From the NCBI RefSeq assembly GCF_014332515.1, contig NZ_VFSD01000004.1, positions 1 through 64,000 on the forward strand: a stretch of DNA of 64,000 bases. Direction: 5' to 3'. The notes beneath the pieces are model-generated. The model had not been told where the DNA came from, searched no databases, and was given only the letters and a program-made list of their open reading frames with translations. The stretch's first letter is position 1. Each line of letters begins with the position of its first letter. Positions 27,392-36,018 of this stretch are shown here, piece by piece. The translations under genes and the position numbers were made by a program. Source of the DNA: Pontibacter beigongshangensis (GTDB lineage Bacteria > Bacteroidota > Bacteroidia > Cytophagales > Hymenobacteraceae).

Positions 27392-28003
27392 CTACTTAGC
27401 TTTATGCCGTTCCTGGAGCACGGCCACCACATCCTTCAGTTCCAAACCGGTAGCCGCTAGCAGCACAAGCAGGTGGTAGAGCAGGTCGGCGGCTTCGCCT
27501 TTCATGGTTTCTATTTCGCCGGCCACCGCATCAATCACAGTTTCTACGGCTTCTTCGCCTACTTTCTGGGCAATTTTGTTCACACCCCGGTTAAACAGGA
27601 AATTGGTGTAGGAGCCTTCTTCCGGATTGGTCTTCCGGTTTTGGATCACGCCTTCCAGCTGGGCAATAAAGCGGATAGCTCCCGAACGGTTGGCTGCTTC
27701 TTCTTCGCCGAAGCAACTGGTGGAGCCGGTGTGGCAGGTGGGCCCATTGGGTTTCACCTTTATGAGCAGCGAATCGTTGTCGCAGTCTTTGGCGATGCTG
27801 ATTACCTCTAAGGTGTTGCTGGAGGTTTCGCCTTTGGTCCAGAGGCGGTTTTTGGTGCGGGAGAAAAAGGTGACAAGTCCCTCCTGCTGTGTTTTTTCAA
27901 GCGCTTCCTGGTTCATGTAGCCCAGCATGAGCACCTGACCTGTCAGGTCGTCCTGTATTACGGCCGGTACCAGGCCACCTGCTTTTTCGAAATCTAATTC
28001 CAC
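27392..28003 (-). CDS. hisIE: Bifunctional phosphoribosyl-AMP cyclohydrolase / phosphoribosyl-ATP pyrophosphatase
   Basis: 203 aa. N-terminal HisI domain with GEVLMLGYMNQEAL-type segment (here GQVLMLGYMNQEAL), RLWTKGETS, and the metal site DCDNDSLL...GPTCHTGSTSCF. C-terminal HisE domain (about 115-200) with EEGSYTNFLFNRGVNKIAQKVGEEAVETVIDA. Catalyses steps 2 and 3 of histidine synthesis. It should be the last gene of the hisHAF-IE group but is separated from hisF by a 1.4-kb islet. Confidence 0.96.
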   Translation of the reverse strand: MELDFEKAGGLVPAVIQDDLTGQVLMLGYMNQEALEKTQQEGLVTFFSRTKNRLWTKGETSSNTLEVISIAKDCDNDSLLIKVKPNGPTCHTGSTSCFGEEEAANRSGAIRFIAQLEGVIQNRKTNPEEGSYTNFLFNRGVNKIAQKVGEEAVETVIDAVAGEIETMKGEAADLLYHLLVLLAATGLELKDVVAVLQERHKAK

Positions 28004-28144
28004 GTTTTTATTTTTGAATAAGTGATTGAGTGGGTGCTATTTTGTTTTAGGCCGAAAGGATATGGAAGTTAAATTTACTGATTTATATCTAACGGCTGGT
28101 GCAGTTGAAGCCCATAGCTTAGCAAGGGTTAAAGGTTCACTGGG

Positions 28145-28444
28145 TTAGGCTGCGTTTTTCTCAAATCGTTTGATGGATTCCAATTCTTGCAGCTTGTTAG
28201 CCTTCTCCTCTTCCAAATCGTAATCATCTTGCAAACCAAGCCAGAACTTAGGGGAGTTGCCAAAGTAGTAGCTTAACCTTAAAGCTGTGTCGGCTGTAAT
28301 GCGCCTGTTTCCTTTCAAGATTTCAGACACTCTGGTTTGAGGTATACCAATGTCCTTTGAAAGCCTGTAGGCGGTAATGTTTAGCGGACCAAGAAACTCT
28401 TCTTGCAGTATTTCTCCTGGATGAATATTAGGTAATCGCTCCAT
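28145..28444 (-). CDS. higA: HigA-family antitoxin
   Basis: 99 aa. Opens NIHPGEILQEEFLGPLNITA, followed by the helix-turn-helix YRLSKDIGIPQTRVSEILKGNRRITADTALRLSYYF and WLGLQDDYDLE, all typical of HigA. The matching toxin gene 10 bases upstream is broken (28454-28636), so this is an orphan antitoxin that may still act as a DNA-binding repressor. More AT-rich than the flanking his genes. Confidence 0.92.
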   Translation of the reverse strand: MERLPNIHPGEILQEEFLGPLNITAYRLSKDIGIPQTRVSEILKGNRRITADTALRLSYYFGNSPKFWLGLQDDYDLEEEKANKLQELESIKRFEKNAA

Positions 28445-28453
28445 TTTTTCTTC

Positions 28454-28636
28454 TTAGTGGTAATCTAAAATTTCTACTTTTGATGCCTGGACGTTATGCC
28501 ACTGAAAGATGATTCTCCACTGGCTGTTTAGCCTGATACTGTAGAACTCTCTCAGGTTTCCCTACAAGTTCTCTAACGGCTTGGCTAAGGCACGTTTATG
28601 TGCTTTAGTTATTTTTGGGCTTACTAATACTCTTAG
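28454..28636 (-). pseudogene. higB: Broken HigB/RelE-type toxin gene
   Basis: Minus-strand frame ending at 28454. The last 35 codons read as an intact RelE-fold C-terminus (YSIRLNSQWRIIFQW, then VEILDYH). An in-frame TAG at 28562-28564 interrupts it; upstream codons to 28636 look related (KAHKRALAKPLENL) and are preceded by TAA. No N-terminal half or start is recognisable. Order toxin-then-antitoxin is as in higBA. Confidence 0.8.
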
Positions 28637-28732
28637 TTAAGCCTGCCTTATATTTCTGATTATAATCAGTTTATAATTACCTGTATAAGTAAAAGGGGTT
28701 CAATCATTCACATAAATGAATCTACAACAAAA

Positions 28733-29290
28733 TCAGCGTAATATATCACTTTCGTGCCTTTCGTAAAGCCAGCGTTTATTTAGTACCTGTAGCTTCTTGG
28801 ATGTAACAAAACTTTCAAATTGGTCTTGAGACAGGTCCACAGCATAGTATAACACTACTTCTTCAGCGTATTGAAAAGCAACATAAGGTTTCGAGTTTAT
28901 ACCTCTCACCTGACTTACTCCTATTTTATGGTAAGAAGTAATTTTGCCATGCATCAAAGGGAGTAGTTTTTCTTGAGGGATGTTGTTAACTATACAGACT
29001 TTATCTATGTCTCCTTGAATTGCAACTGTTGGATGATAAAACCTTAGCTCGTGAGGTTTGTTGGGGCTATAACCAGTAACAGTAAATTGAACATAACCAA
29101 TCCTATTATCTGCAGGAAAACTAACCAAATAGATATCACCCCTTGGCTTAATATTGATGTTTAAAAAAGTTTCTGGAGGTACAGTTGAAATCTTTTCTTT
29201 TACTATGGCTTCAGCTGTATCTCTTACACAGCCACTTAGAGATAAAGCACTTGTCAGAAATAGGAATAGAATAAGTAAGCTGTTCTTCAT
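28733..29290 (-). CDS. Hypothetical lipoprotein
   Basis: 185 aa. Signal peptide with lipobox LSGC (Cys21), so a lipoprotein anchored in a membrane. The mature part is beta-rich with no recognised family. It sits with the higBA remnant in the AT-rich islet between hisF and hisIE and has no evident link to histidine synthesis, which suggests it came in with that islet. Confidence 0.75.
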   Translation of the reverse strand: MKNSLLILFLFLTSALSLSGCVRDTAEAIVKEKISTVPPETFLNINIKPRGDIYLVSFPADNRIGYVQFTVTGYSPNKPHELRFYHPTVAIQGDIDKVCIVNNIPQEKLLPLMHGKITSYHKIGVSQVRGINSKPYVAFQYAEEVVLYYAVDLSQDQFESFVTSKKLQVLNKRWLYERHESDILR

Positions 29291-29442
29291 CGCTCAATGT
29301 GATTTTACTATTCCTAAAAGTCTATTAACATTTATTTGGCCCAACGGTTGTATATAAGTAATACCACCTCAAACATACGGTTATCTGCACTATGTGCGGA
29401 GTACTATATTCGCTTTCTCTGGTCAATTCTACATCATAACAC

Positions 29443-30201
29443 TCATACCCTTACATCCACCCCCTGCTCCTTCAGAAAGCCTTTCAGCACCGGAATTTCC
29501 AGCTCCCGGAAATGGAAGAGGCTGGCAGCAAGAGCAGCATCGGCACTGGCCTGGTGAAAGACATCAGCAAAGTGTTGCATCGTACCGGCTCCACCTGAGG
29601 CAATAACGGGCACAGAAACAGCTCTGGCCACCTCTCCGGTTATGTCGAGGGCGAAGCCGGCTTTAGTGCCATCGTTGTTCATGCTGGTGAGCAGGATCTC
29701 GCCTGCCCCTAATTCTGTTACTTTCCGGGCCCAGTCTACGGTGGCATGCTCTGTTTCTACGGTTCCGGCGCGTGAATATACTTTCCAGCCGGTGGCCTCG
29801 GTATATTTCGTATCGATGGCCACAGTCACGCACTGGCTGCCGAAACGGTTGGCCAGCTCCGCTACCAGTTTCGGGTGGCGTATGGCCGAAGAGTTGACAG
29901 ACACTTTATCGGCTCCGGCCTGCAGCAGCAGTTCCACATCGGCCACGGCTCCTATGCCTCCGCCTACTGTAAACGGTATGTCGATGTGGCGGGCAATGTC
30001 GCGCACGAGAGCGGCGAAGGTTTTGCGCTCTTCGTTGGTGGCTGTAATGTCGAGAAACACGAGTTCGTCGGCACCTTGTTCGGCATACCAGGCGGCCAGC
30101 TGCACCGGGTCGCCGGCGTCGCGGATGTTTTCGAACTGGATGCCCTTTACACAGCGTCCGTTCTTAATGTCGAGGCAGGGTACTATGCGTTTAGTTAACA
30201 T
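29443..30201 (-). CDS. hisF: Imidazole glycerol phosphate synthase, cyclase subunit
   Basis: 252 aa, usual length. Opens KRIVPCLDIKNGRCVKGIQF with the catalytic Asp in CLD; the second Asp lies in EILLTSMNNDGTKAGF. TIM barrel that joins with HisH to make IGP and AICAR. The start overlaps the hisA stop by 7 bases. Confidence 0.97.
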   Translation of the reverse strand: MLTKRIVPCLDIKNGRCVKGIQFENIRDAGDPVQLAAWYAEQGADELVFLDITATNEERKTFAALVRDIARHIDIPFTVGGGIGAVADVELLLQAGADKVSVNSSAIRHPKLVAELANRFGSQCVTVAIDTKYTEATGWKVYSRAGTVETEHATVDWARKVTELGAGEILLTSMNNDGTKAGFALDITGEVARAVSVPVIASGGAGTMQHFADVFHQASADAALAASLFHFRELEIPVLKGFLKEQGVDVRV

Positions 30202-30917
30202 AAAAATCGCTCCAAATCTTTTAAGGTGATGGTGCCTTCGTAAATGGCTTTTCCGATAATGGCGCCGTGAACGCCAATCTCCTGCAGTTCCTCCAGATCC
30301 TTTACGGTAGTTACGCCACCGCTGGCAATCAGGGCTGCGGCTGGCAACGTTTGCCTCAGCTGACGATACGTCTCCGTAGAGGGTCCTTGCAGCTTGCCGT
30401 CTTTGCTCACATCAGTGCAGATAAACAGCTTCGCCCCTGTCTGCACATAGTCCGAAATAAAATCCTGCAGGGCATAATCGCTTTCTTCGGTCCAGGCGCT
30501 GATGGCAATGTTAGCTCCTTTAAAATCGGCTCCTACAATAATCTTGTCGGCACCGTACTGCTGCAGCCAGTTTTTCACAGTCTCAGGCTCGCGCACGGCA
30601 ATGCTGCCGGCCGTTATCTGCGAAGCACCTGCCTCAAAAGCCTGCTTCAGCGCCTCCTCCGACTGCAGCCCACCACCAAAATCGATGGTAAGGCTGGTGT
30701 TGGCGGCAATTTTTTCCAGCACGGCCAGGTTCACGGGTTTGCGGGCGCGGGCACCATCCAGGTCCACGAGGTGCAGGCGCTTAATGCCGTGTGCTTCGAA
30801 ACGTTTGGCTACCTCCAAGGGGTTGCTGTCGTATGTGGTTTGCTGGGCAAAGTCGCCTTCGGTGAGGCGCACGCACTGGCCACCGATCAGGTCGATGGCG
30901 GGGATTATTTCCATCAT
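30195..30917 (-). CDS. hisA: Phosphoribosylformimino-5-aminoimidazole carboxamide ribotide isomerase
   Basis: 240 aa. EIIPAIDLIGGQCVRLTEGDF with the catalytic Asp, VDLDGARARKPVNL, and the phosphate-binding loops DFGGGLQ and ASGGVTTVKDL. Performs the Amadori isomerisation before HisHF. Overlaps hisH by 4 bases (ATGA type) and hisF by 7, so translation is coupled. Confidence 0.97.
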   Translation of the reverse strand: MMEIIPAIDLIGGQCVRLTEGDFAQQTTYDSNPLEVAKRFEAHGIKRLHLVDLDGARARKPVNLAVLEKIAANTSLTIDFGGGLQSEEALKQAFEAGASQITAGSIAVREPETVKNWLQQYGADKIIVGADFKGANIAISAWTEESDYALQDFISDYVQTGAKLFICTDVSKDGKLQGPSTETYRQLRQTLPAAALIASGGVTTVKDLEELQEIGVHGAIIGKAIYEGTITLKDLERFLC

Positions 30918-31495
30918 AATGCTAAGAAGTTCTGTAAGATCCGGCTACCGGCAGGCCCGCTTTTTTCGGGGTGGAACTGGGCAGCGTAAAAGTTTTTGTA
31001 TTGCAGGGCCGCCGAGAAAGGCTCCGGGTAAGAAGCCTGGGCAATGGTATGCTCCCCGAGTGGCACATAATAACTATGCACAAAGTACACGTATTCCTGC
31101 TCCTGCAGCCCTTCAAAAAGTGGCGTCTGCAGGTGGTGCAGCTGGTTCCAGCCCATGTGCGGCACTTTGAGGTCGGTCTGGAAACGAAGCACTTTCTCCG
31201 GGATAATGCCCAGCGTTTCGGTGTCGTTTTCTTCGGAGTGCTGGCAGAGCAGCTGCATGCCCAGGCACACCCCAAAAAATGGCTGCTCCAGCGTGGGCAG
31301 CAGCTTATCAAGGTTGCGGGCGCGCAGCTCGGCCATGGCAGAAGATGCCTCTCCCACGCCCGGGAAAATCACTTTATCGGCCGCTTTAATCACTTCGGCT
31401 TCGCTGCTCAGGGTTGCCTGCACCCCCAGCCGCTCCAGCGCAAACAGCACCGACTGCACATTGCCGGCCTTATAATCAACAATAACTAAGTTCAT
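30914..31495 (-). CDS. hisH: Imidazole glycerol phosphate synthase, glutaminase subunit
   Basis: 193 aa from ATG 31495 (an in-frame TTG at 31507 is less likely). Class-I amidotransferase: VIVDYKAGNVQSV at the start, nucleophile Cys in FFGVCLGMQLL, and His/Glu in AAQFHPEKSG near the end. Supplies ammonia to HisF. First structural gene of the hisHAF-IE group, 139 bp downstream of a His-rich leader ORF with terminator. Confidence 0.97.
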   Translation of the reverse strand: MNLVIVDYKAGNVQSVLFALERLGVQATLSSEAEVIKAADKVIFPGVGEASSAMAELRARNLDKLLPTLEQPFFGVCLGMQLLCQHSEENDTETLGIIPEKVLRFQTDLKVPHMGWNQLHHLQTPLFEGLQEQEYVYFVHSYYVPLGEHTIAQASYPEPFSAALQYKNFYAAQFHPEKSGPAGSRILQNFLAL

Positions 31496-31524
31496 TCCTT
31501 CCTTCAAATTAAAAATTAGAAATT

Positions 31525-31562
31525 AAAAATTAGAAGTGGTGTTCAGGTACATTCTAATTTTT
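31525..31562. repeat. AT-rich inverted repeat upstream of hisH
   Basis: AAAAATTAGAA (31525-31535) pairs with TTCTAATTTTT (31552-31562); a direct copy of AAAAATTAGAA precedes it at about 31511. It lies between the attenuator terminator and hisH. Confidence 0.6.
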
Positions 31563-31584
31563 GAGGCTACCGGAAAATAAACAA

Positions 31585-31615
31585 AAAAGCCTGGCTCTTC
31601 CGGAGTCAGGCTTTT
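31585..31615 (-). terminator. Attenuator terminator of the hisHAF operon
   Basis: On the minus strand AAAAGCCTGACTC pairs with GAGCCAGGCTTTT (one A/C mismatch), 5-base loop, followed by TTGTTT. It lies 18 bases after the His leader stop codon and 90 bases before hisH. Confidence 0.85.
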
Positions 31616-31633
31616 GGATATATTTTTACAAAT

Positions 31634-31714
31634 TCAGCAAATCCATAGGCAAACGGCTCCGAAACTGATGCTTCGTGCGTGGTGGTGATGCAAAACTGAT
31701 ATCTTAACTGCCAT
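31634..31714 (-). CDS. hisL: His leader peptide of the hisHAF operon (26 aa)
   Basis: ATG 31714 to TGA 31634, 26 codons, with four consecutive His codons (CAT CAC CAC CAC) at positions 9-12. A strong terminator follows and hisH is next, the arrangement of a ribosome-mediated attenuator: stalling at His codons when His-tRNA is scarce should prevent the terminator. A five-base CGGAG in codons 18-19 can pair with CTCCG in the terminator. A TATCTTTA box at 31719-31726 is only 4 bases upstream of the ATG, so a leaderless start is possible. Recognised from sequence only. Confidence 0.8.
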   Translation of the reverse strand: MAVKISVLHHHHARSISFGAVCLWIC

Positions 31715-31817
31715 ACCGTAAAGATAAAGCTTCTGTTTTAGATTGTATAGTTAATTTTGAATTTTTTGTTTCTGTCTGCTGCTCCAGGCCGGTATTTCCA
31801 GCCGGCAAAGGCCACTG

Positions 31818-31867
31818 GAGCAGCAGACGGAAACAACTCCGGAGGGGTGTTTTAATCTGAATAATTT
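31818..31867 (-). repeat. Dispersed intergenic element, copy 10
   Basis: GAGCAGCAG, then CTCCGGAGGGG, TGTTTTAATCTGAATAATTT. Between the his leader and mgtE, opposite in orientation to most copies. Confidence 0.82.
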
Positions 31868-31939
31868 CCTTTTCCGCTGCTGCTCATCAAAACAGGTCGG
31901 GAATAACAGCCAGACTTGCGGACAGGTCATGACCTTTCC

Positions 31940-33283
31940 TTACAGGATCGTGCCACTCAGCAGGGCCGCTGCTATGGTGAAATAAATGACCAGACCGGTT
32001 ACGTCTACCAGCGTGGCAACAAATGGTGCCGAGGAGGTGGCCGGGTCCATTCCTAACTTATGCAGCAGAAAAGGAATCATCGACCCGGATAAGGTGCCCC
32101 ATAGCACGATGCCGATGAGCGAGAAGCCGATGGTGAGGCCAATCAGGTGGGCATGCTCGCCGTAGTCGTAAAAGCCGGCCTGCTGCCACACCATAATCCT
32201 GATGAAGCCTATCATGCCCAGGATCAGGCCCAGCAGCAAACCAGAAAGTATTTCCTTGCGCATCACATACCACCAGTCTTTCAGATAAAGCTCTTTAATG
32301 GCCATGGCCCGCACAATAAGCGTGGCAGCCTGCGAGCCGGAGTTGCCCCCGCTGGAAATTATGAGCGGAATAAACAGCGCCAGCACCACCGCCTTCTCCA
32401 GCTCGTCTTCGAAAAAACCCATGGCCGAGGCAGTCAGCATCTCGCCAAAGAACAGGATAATCAGCACACTGGCCCGCTTCCGCACCAGCGACAGCAAGGG
32501 GGTGTCGGTGTAAGACAGCTCCAGGGCTTCGAGGCCCCCGAACTTCTGAATATCTTCCGTGTCGCGACGTTCGATCTCGTCAAAAATATCGTCGTGGGTT
32601 ACTATGCCAACCAGCACGCCGCTCTCCGACACCACCGGCATCACGGCGCGGTCATACTTGTCGAAATGGTCGATGGCCTCCTCGCGGGTCATGGTGGTGG
32701 TGAGGCACACAAACTGGTAATCCATCAGCGATTCGATGGTCTGCTCCTCGTCTGCCATCAGCAATTTGCCGATCCGTATGTCATCCACCAGCTTATTTTC
32801 CTTGTCCACGATATAGACATGGTTGAGGGTTTCGGCTTTTTTGCCGTACCTGCGAATGTTCTGCATGGCCTGCTTCACGGTCCAGCCTTTTTTGGCCTGT
32901 ATGTAATAGGGTGTCATGATGCGGGCAATGCTTTTTTCGGGGTAGCCCAGCAGGTTCAGCGCAATGCTCTTTTCCTCGTCGGAGAGCAGGTTGATGGACT
33001 CCTTTATCAGCAGATCCGGGAAGTTCTCAAATATCTCCGTCCGGTCGTCGGGCGCCATGTTCTCCAGTATCTCAGCGGTCTCCCTGGAACCGAGTTCTTT
33101 CAGGATCCCCTCCTGCACATTATGGTTGAAATACGTGAATACCTCTGCTTTCAGCTGGCCTGGCAGCAGCAGGAAGCCAATTATACGTTCTTTTGAATTA
33201 AGATCGTTTATGGTCTCGGCAATATCGCTGGGGTGCTTGCTCCTTAAATCCTTTAAGTTTAATTCGCTGTAGATAGCCTTCAT
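31940..33283 (-). CDS. mgtE: Magnesium transporter MgtE
   Basis: 447 aa, usual length. The N-terminal helical MgtE_N domain (about 20-125) is followed by two CBS domains (about 130-250; VMPVVSESGVLVGIVTHDDIFDEIE) and five transmembrane helices (about 275-447) with GGNSGSQAATLIVRA and DPATSSAPFVATLVDVTGL, the pore signatures. Inner-membrane Mg2+ channel gated by cytosolic Mg2+. Monocistronic; a decayed gene lies 20 bases upstream. Confidence 0.97.
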   Translation of the reverse strand: MKAIYSELNLKDLRSKHPSDIAETINDLNSKERIIGFLLLPGQLKAEVFTYFNHNVQEGILKELGSRETAEILENMAPDDRTEIFENFPDLLIKESINLLSDEEKSIALNLLGYPEKSIARIMTPYYIQAKKGWTVKQAMQNIRRYGKKAETLNHVYIVDKENKLVDDIRIGKLLMADEEQTIESLMDYQFVCLTTTMTREEAIDHFDKYDRAVMPVVSESGVLVGIVTHDDIFDEIERRDTEDIQKFGGLEALELSYTDTPLLSLVRKRASVLIILFFGEMLTASAMGFFEDELEKAVVLALFIPLIISSGGNSGSQAATLIVRAMAIKELYLKDWWYVMRKEILSGLLLGLILGMIGFIRIMVWQQAGFYDYGEHAHLIGLTIGFSLIGIVLWGTLSGSMIPFLLHKLGMDPATSSAPFVATLVDVTGLVIYFTIAAALLSGTIL

Positions 33284-33302
33284 ATAGCTTTTTATTAAAG
33301 TA

Positions 33303-33557
33303 TTAGTTCAGGTTCAGGCCAAAGGCCGATCCTTGCCAGGGTTTGTGCTGATACATCCTGCTGCTGCTGCTGTTTCTGTCCGTCAAAAAATTCACGTCCA
33401 CGGTAAGGCCGATGGAGACATGGTTGATCCCAAGGATTCCAGCCACACCATTGGAGAACAGCAAACCGTCCTACTCATACGGCACCTGCCCCTTAATAAC
33501 CTATGAAGGGTTATATCGATAGCCCAAAATATTTTCTGCCTCTGCATCATTAGCACA
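33303..33557 (-). pseudogene. 3' remnant of a decayed gene, probably an outer-membrane beta-barrel protein
   Basis: In one minus-strand frame, protein-like sequence runs for about 85 codons to TAA at 33303-33305, broken by two in-frame TAG codons (one at 33463-33465, another about 13 codons upstream). Readable parts include AENILGYRYNPS, VIKGQVPYE, and GINHVSIGLTVDVNFLTD, ending FGLNLN. Alternating hydrophobic residues suggest beta strands. No start is found, and the region upstream is non-coding. Confidence 0.65.
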
Positions 33558-33589
33558 TCAGCACATTAAACAACGAGCGCGTTAAATCG

Positions 33590-33622
33590 AATTATTCTAA
33601 TGAAATCAGCCCTCCAGAGTCC
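33590..33622 (+). repeat. Dispersed intergenic element, copy 11
   Basis: AATTATTCTAATGAAATCAG, CCCTCCAGAGTCC. No clear GCTGCTG tail; first of three tandemly placed same-orientation copies. Confidence 0.75.
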
Positions 33623-33878
33623 CTGAAACGGTTGCTGTACCTGTATAGGACCTACCGGTAAAGAAGCCGACATAGCCTGGGCTAAAACTGCTTTAGGAAT
33701 TGAAGAAAAAAGACGGAATAAGAGACAGCAAAAACAGCCAAGACCCCGCAGCCTGCGCTAATGCAAGATGTGTACCAGTGCTCCTCTTGTTCGTCTGGAG
33801 ATGGGCCGGAGGCGTTAATTACTTCCGTGAAATTATTTACTGATGGTATACCTTTATTCAACAGATTCCTTCTCAGGC

Positions 33879-33929
33879 AATTATTTAAATGAAAAAGGCC
33901 CTCAGGAGGCTACCGAGCTACTGTTGCTG
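33879..33929 (+). repeat. Dispersed intergenic element, copy 12
   Basis: AATTATTTAAATGAAAAAGG, CCCTCAGGAGGC, then CTACTGTTGCTG. Confidence 0.8.
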
Positions 33930-33993
33930 ACCGGCTTAGGCCTTACAAAATAACGCCGCTACTACAAGGTTTGGCAAACGGGTGCGTAACATC

Positions 33994-34040
33994 AATTATT
34001 CTAATGAAAACATACCTCCGGCGCCTCCAGCCATTGCTGC
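33994..34040 (+). repeat. Dispersed intergenic element, copy 13
   Basis: AATTATTCTAATGAAAACAT, ACCTCCGGCGCC, then ATTGCTGC. 73 bases 3' of the DAHP synthase gene. Apart from copies 11-13 and the pseudogene, the 830-base gap 33284-34113 shows no gene. Confidence 0.8.
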
Positions 34041-34113
34041 TTATCCGGAAGCCAGACCTGAGTCAACAAGATCACCCAGCCCCAAAATCACTCATTCAAA
34101 ATTCAGCTTCCCT

Positions 34114-35124
34114 TCAAAAGTTCTGCCGAAGTGCGTACGCCTGGCGCATTCGGCGGATCAGCCGCTCCGATTCCTGGAAGTTAACTGTCTGCTGACCATC
34201 TGAGAAAGCCTCTTCCGGTTTCTGGTGCGTTTCGTAAATCACGCCGTCTGCTCCTGCCATAACCGCTGCCAGCGACATGTCTTCCACGTAATCGCGGAGG
34301 CCGATGCCATGCGAAGGGTCTACTATGACGGGCAGGTGTGTTTTGGCTTTCAGCACCGGTACGGCGTTCAGGTCTAGCACGTTGCGGTAGGCATTTTCGT
34401 AAGAACGGATGCCGCGTTCGCACAGCATGATCTTTTCGTTGCCGTTAGAGAAGATGTATTCTGCCGCCTGCAGCAGTTCCTCCAAGGTGCCGGAAATGCC
34501 GCGCTTCAGCAGCACTGGCTTCTGCGCCTCACCCAGGGCATCGAGCAGGTTAAAGTTCTGGCTGTTGCGTGCTCCCACCTGAAACACGTCCACAAAATCC
34601 ACCATATCGGCTATCTGCGACACTTGCATTACCTCCGTTATAATTTTGATGCCGTTTTGGTGGCAAAGCTGATGAAACATTTTCAGGCCTTCCAGCCCCA
34701 TGCCCCGAAAGGCATACGGCGAACTGCGGGGCTTGAACACGCCGCCGCGCATCATCCTCACGTCGTTTGCCTTCAGGTGCTCCACCACCAGTTCTATCTG
34801 CCGCTCACTCTCTATGGAGCAGGGGCCGGCCATAATGCTGAACTGCCCCTCGCCCACTACTACCCCATCTCCTAAATCTATTTGGGTAGGAGAAACGCGC
34901 CATTTGCGTGAAATGAGCTTGTACTCATCCGAAACCCGGTGTATGTCAGCTACTCCCGGCAGTTGCCCAATCGTGCGGATGTCGAAGTCTTTCTTGCCAA
35001 TGGCTACCAGGTAGTCGCCTTCCTGTGTCTTCACCTCATTGGCTTTATACCCGATCGCTTTCACCTGCTGAAGGATATTCTCCTTCAGGTTATCGGGCAG
35101 GCCCTGCTGTAGTTGTATGATCAT
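34114..35124 (-). CDS. aroF: 3-deoxy-7-phosphoheptulonate (DAHP) synthase, type I-beta with N-terminal ferredoxin-like domain
   Basis: 336 aa. Residues 1-70 form the small regulatory FL domain known from the Thermotoga enzyme. The barrel has IMAGPCSIES, RGGVFKPRSSPYAFRG, GARNSQNF, LLKRGISGT and the C-terminal PVIVDPSHGIG. Condenses PEP and erythrose-4-phosphate, the first step towards chorismate. Last gene after trpA (117-bp gap with a 13-bp inverted repeat), so it supplies precursor for the tryptophan operon. Confidence 0.95.
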   Translation of the reverse strand: MIIQLQQGLPDNLKENILQQVKAIGYKANEVKTQEGDYLVAIGKKDFDIRTIGQLPGVADIHRVSDEYKLISRKWRVSPTQIDLGDGVVVGEGQFSIMAGPCSIESERQIELVVEHLKANDVRMMRGGVFKPRSSPYAFRGMGLEGLKMFHQLCHQNGIKIITEVMQVSQIADMVDFVDVFQVGARNSQNFNLLDALGEAQKPVLLKRGISGTLEELLQAAEYIFSNGNEKIMLCERGIRSYENAYRNVLDLNAVPVLKAKTHLPVIVDPSHGIGLRDYVEDMSLAAVMAGADGVIYETHQKPEEAFSDGQQTVNFQESERLIRRMRQAYALRQNF

Positions 35125-35174
35125 GGCTGCGTTGCTGTGCCAAACAAAGATTGGAAATTTAAAATATTTTAGGG

Positions 35175-35221
35175 AGCTGCAGCTATAGACTCAGCTTCTG
35201 ACAGAGAATATAGCTGCAGCT
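35175..35221. repeat. Perfect 13-bp inverted repeat between trpA and aroF
   Basis: AGCTGCAGCTATA (35175-35187) and TATAGCTGCAGCT (35209-35221), 21-base loop, no T-run. Possibly a processing or partial-termination stem that tunes aroF relative to trpA. Confidence 0.7.
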
Positions 35222-35241
35222 TAGATTTTGTCGCAACCTCC

Positions 35242-36018
35242 TTAGTTCCTGAGGCTTTGAATAAAGGAGCTGATGTTCTGCTTCAGATCTCCTTCCTGTG
35301 ACAGCGCCTTGATGAAAGCGCTCCCGATAATGGCCCCTTTGGCATGGTTACAGGCCTGCCCGAACGTGTCTTTATTGTGGATGCCAAACCCGATCAGGCC
35401 AGGGTTGCGCAAACCCATCTTGGCCACACGGTCAAAATAATCGGTGTTGGCAACTGCCTTACCCGTTGTGCTGCCCGTGGTAGAGGCCGATGACACCATG
35501 TACACAAAGCCGTTGGTGTGGCTGTCTATTTCGCGGATGCGCTGCTCCGGGGTCTGAGGCGTTACCAGGAAGATTTTGCTCAGCCCGTTCTCCTCAAAAA
35601 TGCCTTTAAACTCCCGCACATAATCCGAGAGTGGGAGGTCGGGCAGAATAACCCCGTCAATCCCAATCTCTTTGGCCTTCTGGCAGAAGCGCTCCACTCC
35701 ATATTGCATCACCGGGTTCAGGTAGCCCATCAGCACCAGCGGAATCTGGGTGTGCTTCCGGATGTCCTGCAACTGCTCAAACAGTTTCGGAATGGTCATG
35801 CCATTTTTCAGGGCGATGTCGCTGCTCTGCTGAATGGTTGGCCCGTCTGCCAACGGGTCGGAGAATGGCATGCCCACTTCAATCAGGTCCACACCGTTTT
35901 TCTCCAGTTCCAGGATAATTGGCACGGTGTCGTTCAGGTTGGGGAAGCCGGCAGTAAAGTAAACGGAGAGCAGCCCCTGCTGCTTTTCTGCGAATAGCGT
36001 CTTGATTCTATTCTCCAT
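35242..36018 (-). CDS. trpA: Tryptophan synthase alpha subunit
   Basis: 258 aa. [19 protein letters not shown] holds the catalytic Glu, GVILPDLPL the Asp, and [10 protein letters not shown] the phosphate-binding loop. Releases indole from indole-3-glycerol phosphate for TrpB. Its start overlaps trpB by 11 bases, so the two subunits are translationally coupled. Confidence 0.97.
   Translation of the reverse strand: MENRIKTLFAEKQQGLLSVYFTAGFPNLNDTVPIILELEKNGVDLIEVGMPFSDPLADGPTIQQSSDIALKNGMTIPKLFEQLQDIRKHTQIPLVLMGYLNPVMQYGVERFCQKAKEIGIDGVILPDLPLSDYVREFKGIFEENGLSKIFLVTPQTPEQRIREIDSHTNGFVYMVSSASTTGSTTGKAVANTDYFDRVAKMGLRNPGLIGFGIHNKDTFGQACNHAKGAIIGSAFIKALSQEGDLKQNISSFIQSLRN

Noticed and set aside
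32147..33196. 349-aa plus-strand open frame
   Set aside because: Opposite mgtE, whose domains are all recognisable.
33284..33560. Mg2+ riboswitch (M-box) before mgtE
   Set aside because: The upstream DNA reads as the 3' end of a decayed coding sequence rather than a structured leader.
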